Position numbers and translations under genes: made by a program
Shown here: positions 61,145 through 64,000 of the stretch, in pieces
How positions within the stretch are numbered: position 1 is the stretch's first letter
Layout of the letters: each line of letters opens with the position of its first letter
The notes under the pieces: model-generated
The model's input: only the letters and a program-made list of their open reading frames with translations
What the model was told of the DNA's origin: nothing
The model's database searches: none
DNA from: Denitrobaculum sp965232285
GTDB taxonomy: Bacteria > Pseudomonadota > Alphaproteobacteria > Kiloniellales > Kiloniellaceae
Length of the DNA: 64,000 nucleotides
Reading direction: 5' to 3'
NCBI GenBank assembly: GCA_965232285.1
Contig: CBDDPL010000004.1
Location: 5,952,001-6,016,000, forward strand

Positions 61145-61218
61145 GCGGGCGTAGCTCAATGGTAGAGCAGAAGCTTCCCAAGCTTACGACGAGGGTTCGA
61201 TTCCCTTCGCCCGCTCCA
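61145..61218 (+). tRNA. tRNA-Gly (anticodon CCC)
   Basis: The 74 bases fold as a tRNA with encoded CCA. Acceptor arms GCGGGCG and CGCCCGC pair fully; the D-stem is GCTC/GAGC, the anticodon loop TTCCCAA, and the T-arm GAGGG-TTCGATT-CCCTT. The anticodon CCC reads GGG glycine codons. Position 27-43 is a G-A mismatch at the base of the anticodon stem. Confidence 0.95.
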
Positions 61219-61305
61219 GGCTTCCCGGCCTTCTCATCCGATCTCAAGACCTTGTCCCCGCGCATTTTCTCTCGCCGTGAGAGGAGATCAAGAGATCATG
61301 GCGTG

Positions 61306-62628
61306 ATGTGGGGCGTGGACAAGAAAGAAGAGGTTAGGCCGTTCTTGACCGATCCAATGCAATCGCCGCCGACGAAGTCCTGGGCCCGGATCTGGATCGT
61401 CCTCTTCAGCGCCTTGATCTTCAGCGTCGCTCAGTTTCACCGGGCGGCCGGCGGGATCATATCTCCGGTTCTGTCCGAAGAACTGCAACTGACCTCGACG
61501 GCGTTGGGCGGCATTATCGGCGCCATGTTCATCGCCACCGTGGCCATGCAGGTGCCGGCCGGGATCGCGCTGGATCGCTACGGTGTGCGCCGGGTCGTCC
61601 CTTTCTCGCTTGCCATCTCAGGGTTCGGCAGCCTGCTCTTCGCGCAGGCGCAGGATGTCCAGTGGCTGTTGTTCGCGCGTGTGCTTCTGGGGATCGGGTT
61701 CGCCTCTCTTACGGCCGGCGCCTACCTGCTCTTCTCCCGCTGGTTTCCCCAGGACCGTTTCGCCACTCTATCCGGCTGGATGGTCGCCATCGGTGGGATC
61801 GGTGGCCTGAGCGGAACCTATCCTCTTGCCGAATCGGTCGCGCTTTTTGGCTGGCGGGCGAATTTCACCGCTATGGGGGTTCTTATCCTCGGCGTGGCGC
61901 TGCTCGGTTTTCTAACCGTCCGCGATGCCCCGCCGGACTACCGTCCCAGCGCCGATCGTCCGGCAAGTCTGCGCGACACACTCCGGGGCTATCGGGAAAT
62001 CTTTGGGACGCGGGACTTCCTGAGAATCCTGCCGCTGGGTCTTGTGACCTTCGCTCCCATCACGGCGATTGCCGGGCTCTGGGGCGGCCCTTATTTTCGG
62101 CAGATTCACGGTCTCAATCAGGCACAAACCGGCCTGGTACTCTTTTCCCTGTTCCTTGCGACCATCGTGGCCGGCCTGGTGATCGGTCCCCTCGACCGCC
62201 GATTCGGGACCCGCAAAGGGGTCATTCTCTGTTGTGCCGCTTTGTCTTTCTGCAGTCTCGCGCTTCTGGCGCTCTGGCCTCAGGCGCCGCTGGCCGTGGC
62301 GATCGGCTGTCTGATTTCCATGACTTTTTGCCAGCAGTTCTATCTTCCGCTGGCGGCACACAACCGGGCGCTTTTCGCCGACCACTTCATCGGCCGCGCC
62401 TCGACTCTCCTGACGCTGGTCTCCGTGGGTGGGATTCCATTGCTGCAAAGCGGTTTCGGTGTGCTGCTGGATCTGAGCCGGCAATATGGCTTGAGTGATG
62501 AGCAGGCCTATCGTCTGGGCTTCGCCGCCATCGCTGCCTGCCTTCTCCTGGGGACGGCGATTTACAGCACGACGCGGGATATCAAGCCGCAGGGACCTGT
62601 GCCGCGCCCCGAAGCAGGAGTCGTTTGA
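61306..62628 (+). CDS. MFS transporter
   Basis: A protein of about 440 residues with 12 hydrophobic helices: LFSALIFSVAQFHRAAGGII, the A-motif-like loop GIALDRYGVRRVVPFSLAIS, GFASLTAGAYLLFSRWFPQD and the second half AGLVIGPLDRRFGTRKGVIL. It is an exporter or importer of unknown substrate. The start is uncertain (ATG at 61306, or 61357 nearer helix 1); the frame extends back through the tRNA gene, which is not coding. Confidence 0.87.
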   Translation: MWGVDKKEEVRPFLTDPMQSPPTKSWARIWIVLFSALIFSVAQFHRAAGGIISPVLSEELQLTSTALGGIIGAMFIATVAMQVPAGIALDRYGVRRVVPFSLAISGFGSLLFAQAQDVQWLLFARVLLGIGFASLTAGAYLLFSRWFPQDRFATLSGWMVAIGGIGGLSGTYPLAESVALFGWRANFTAMGVLILGVALLGFLTVRDAPPDYRPSADRPASLRDTLRGYREIFGTRDFLRILPLGLVTFAPITAIAGLWGGPYFRQIHGLNQAQTGLVLFSLFLATIVAGLVIGPLDRRFGTRKGVILCCAALSFCSLALLALWPQAPLAVAIGCLISMTFCQQFYLPLAAHNRALFADHFIGRASTLLTLVSVGGIPLLQSGFGVLLDLSRQYGLSDEQAYRLGFAAIAACLLLGTAIYSTTRDIKPQGPVPRPEAGVV

Positions 62629-62844
62629 AACCTCCTGGTGTAAATGTATCGTTTCAATGATTGCCTAAAATAGATCGCCCATTTTTGTCAAAAAATCTGC
62701 TTGTGATCTTGGTATGACAAGCAAATGTTAAATAAAAGACATTCTGTGATATAAAAGAAACAAGATGAAAAACGATTGAATGTCACTTTACGGGCTCAAA
62801 TATCCGATCCATAACGAGGGTGAATTGTTATGGAGGTCACTGAA

Positions 62845-63012
62845 ATGTTTGAAATGAAGTCCTTTGCGCCGATTCTTGCGGTTTTCGCTTTGGGGGCCGC
62901 CGTGGCGGCCTGCGATGATCCTTCGCAGCAACAGCAGCAGAGCGAGGTGCCGGCGCTGGAGCAGGTGCCTGATAATCAGCAGTCCCAGGATCCGGCGACT
63001 CCGGCCCAGTAA
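62845..63012 (+). CDS. Small lipoprotein, Gln-rich
   Basis: A 55-residue lipoprotein: signal ILAVFALGAAVAAC with an acylated Cys, then DDPSQQQQQ and a short Pro/Gln/Glu tail. The ATG at 62845 has GGAGGT 7 bases upstream; the ATG at 62830 overlaps that ribosome binding site and is less likely. It lies after a 200-bp AT-rich region that probably holds its promoter. Its stop codon is the first stop in an 18-bp tandem repeat. Confidence 0.7.
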   Translation: MFEMKSFAPILAVFALGAAVAACDDPSQQQQQSEVPALEQVPDNQQSQDPATPAQ

Positions 63013-63076
63013 GCAGCTCCTGCCAAGTAAGCAGCTCCTGCCAAGTAAGCAGCTTTGGCGAGTTAGTCAGCTCCGG
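63008..63076 (+). repeat. 18-bp tandem repeat across the lipoprotein stop codon
   Basis: AGTAAGCAGCTCCTGCCA occurs at 63008-63025 and 63026-63043 exactly, then a third copy (AGTAAGCAGCT then diverged) and a fourth weak one (AGTTAGTCAGCTCC). The period keeps the frame, so each copy carries a stop codon in the lipoprotein frame (TAA at 63010, 63028 and 63046; TAG at 63064). Confidence 0.8.
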
Positions 63077-63131
63077 GCCGGTCCGGCGTAACCGCTCCTT
63101 GTCCGGCAAGAGGATCTGACCCGGAACGAGC

Positions 63132-63160
63132 GACGGCGGCTCTTTTGAGCCGCCGTCTTT
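63132..63160 (+). terminator. Intrinsic terminator
   Basis: GACGGCGGCTC and GAGCCGCCGTC form a perfect 11-bp stem around a TTTT loop, followed by TTTCGGTTT. It lies 120 bp after the small lipoprotein stop and before the convergent gene at 63263. It probably works mainly on the plus strand. Confidence 0.85.
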
Positions 63161-63262
63161 CGGTTTCTGCTGCTACCGAACCCCGGTTTAGACAGGGCAG
63201 GCGTGATGCAGAGGAAATTCCGTGACCTGAGGCCGGCAGAAAAACCGGCCTTCTGATGAGAT

Positions 63263-63592
63263 TTAGGCCGCGTTGGCCGCCGAGCGGCCATCGTTCGCGG
63301 CGACGCCTGGCAGCACGTCCATGACATCCTGGATGAATTGGCTGCGGGCAATGACTGACCATTCCGAATCGTAGGCGCAGTACCAGCCCCGATCCTTTCC
63401 AAATGCGCAGAGGAGATATTCGTCGTCCTGGTCCAGGATTGCGACGACAACCTCGCCGTTGTCGATTTCGACCGGAACGCATGATCCGGCCAAACGGTCG
63501 TCCACCAGGGCGTTGCCCGCTTCCACAAGCACATTGATATCCGCTTTGGTGAACGAGAGATGTCCGATAGGCAGTATCGACACGTAATTCAT
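63263..63592 (-). CDS. Small protein of unknown function
   Basis: A 109-residue acidic protein from the ATG at 63592 (MNYVSILPIGHLSFTKADIN). It has NALVDDRLAGSCVPVEIDNG, VVVAILDQDDEYLLCAFGKD and WSVIARSQFIQDVMDVLPGV. I recognise no family. A TTG at 63643 would add 17 residues. GAGG touches the chosen ATG, so the start is not settled. The 190 bp between it and the cupin gene are AT-rich. Confidence 0.6.
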   Translation of the reverse strand: MNYVSILPIGHLSFTKADINVLVEAGNALVDDRLAGSCVPVEIDNGEVVVAILDQDDEYLLCAFGKDRGWYCAYDSEWSVIARSQFIQDVMDVLPGVAANDGRSAANAA

Positions 63593-63762
63593 CCTCAATT
63601 GCCGTTGTTCAGCCCGCACAGTCTCGCAGCAGATTATGACCAAGACGTAAACGGATTGACGGTTATACGCGACACCATTCCTGAGAGAATACGGTTAATA
63701 AACACCTCGGTTTAGTGGCAAAAGTCACAGAGGGTCAAGTGTTTGCGAATAAAAATGGTCGG

Positions 63763-64000
63763 TTAAGCCGTGCCCTTGGGGTCGGGAATGCGCTCGGCGA
63801 TATGGCCGCGCACCAGGATGAGGCTGTCGCCGCCGGCGGCGATTTCCGGCACGAAGCTTTTGGCGGGGAAGGCATGGAAATCGCCCGGACCAAGGCTGTT
63901 CTCCCCGATCGTCAGGCGGCCTTCCAGCACGTAAATCTCTTCGATCCCGCCACGGCGCTGCGGCTGGATACGCCCGCCGGGAATCATGCGCAGCAGGTAG
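63763..64000 (-). CDS. Cupin-domain protein, 5' end outside the window
   Basis: The visible part has cupin motifs: MIPGGRIQPQRRGGIEEIYV, then LEGRLTIGENSLGPGDFHAF and the second strand pair AGGDSLILVRGH. The frame stays open to the window edge (residues Tyr-Leu-Leu-Arg before the first Met), so it is probably the C-terminal part of a longer cupin. The metal-binding His of the first motif is not obvious. Function unknown. Confidence 0.72.
   Translation of the reverse strand, partial: YLLRMIPGGRIQPQRRGGIEEIYVLEGRLTIGENSLGPGDFHAFPAKSFVPEIAAGGDSLILVRGHIAERIPDPKGTA

Noticed and set aside
61105..61305. N-terminal extension of the MFS gene across the tRNA
   Set aside because: This stretch contains a complete tRNA-Gly, so it is not coding.

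Overview
The window is high-GC bacterial chromosome with short gaps, overlapping stop/start codons and many GTG starts. A Rieske/xanthine-dehydrogenase/Liv catabolic cluster, the order argD-argF-hslO with argE and apaG nearby, a PAS_5-type protein and a DUF1289 protein all point to an alphaproteobacterium, probably of the Rhodospirillales type. The species cannot be read from the sequence. No phage, plasmid or transposase genes are seen. Mobile DNA is limited to short palindromic, MITE-like elements without genes.

Layout. 1-7.7 kb: mostly minus-strand housekeeping and accessory enzymes: a HAD hydrolase, threonine aldolase, an aspartyl-hydroxylase-like oxygenase, a heme peroxidase with an RTX tail, a universal stress protein and a zinc alcohol dehydrogenase. 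The last two lie downstream of a perfect FNR/FixK-type box shared with a divergent small helix-turn-helix gene. 7.7-12.6 kb: a DyP peroxidase, a LemA/TPM-domain cluster whose third gene is a remnant split by a 271-bp palindromic element, and an aminotransferase. 12.6-21 kb: a second palindromic element, a PAS protein, a DUF2478 protein, an orphan YopT-type cysteine protease, two AraC regulators each divergent from a target gene (an alpha/beta hydrolase and an MFS transporter), and a ParDE-type toxin-antitoxin pair. 21-24.2 kb: a two-gene module of a small membrane protein and a secreted or periplasmic TPR protein, sharing a VTQGD-x-N motif. The TPR protein carries eleven near-identical 126-bp units.

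24.2-38.4 kb: the main metabolic island, all on the minus strand. Six genes with overlapping ends encode a molybdenum hydroxylase (FAD subunit plus fused Fe-S/Mo subunit), a 6-hydroxynicotinate-reductase-like protein, a UPF0280 protein and two AA_synth (DUF1185) paralogs. They are followed by a ferredoxin, a Rieske oxygenase, a complete Liv-type ABC importer with a fused LivH-LivM permease, and a MarR regulator. Together these look like uptake, hydroxylation, reduction and further breakdown of a nitrogen-heterocyclic or related aromatic compound. The substrate is not known.

38.6-47.4 kb: signalling and envelope genes: DUF1289, a membrane class III cyclase with a ferredoxin domain, a TPR protein, RecX, a sensor kinase, twin ABC-2 permeases without an ATPase, and a TraB/GumN protein. 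47.6-56.5 kb: argD-argF-hslO, a lipoprotein, argE, a TrkH-type potassium transporter, folE, apaG and an OmpA-family lipoprotein. 56.7-64 kb: a ynjBCD-type ABC importer, tRNA-Gly(CCC), an MFS transporter, a small lipoprotein with an 18-bp tandem repeat at its stop codon, an unknown protein, and a cupin gene cut by the window edge.

The best candidates for undescribed biology are the TPR/membrane two-gene module, the molybdenum hydroxylase/DUF1185 catabolic operon, the ferredoxin-cyclase and the orphan YopT-type protease.
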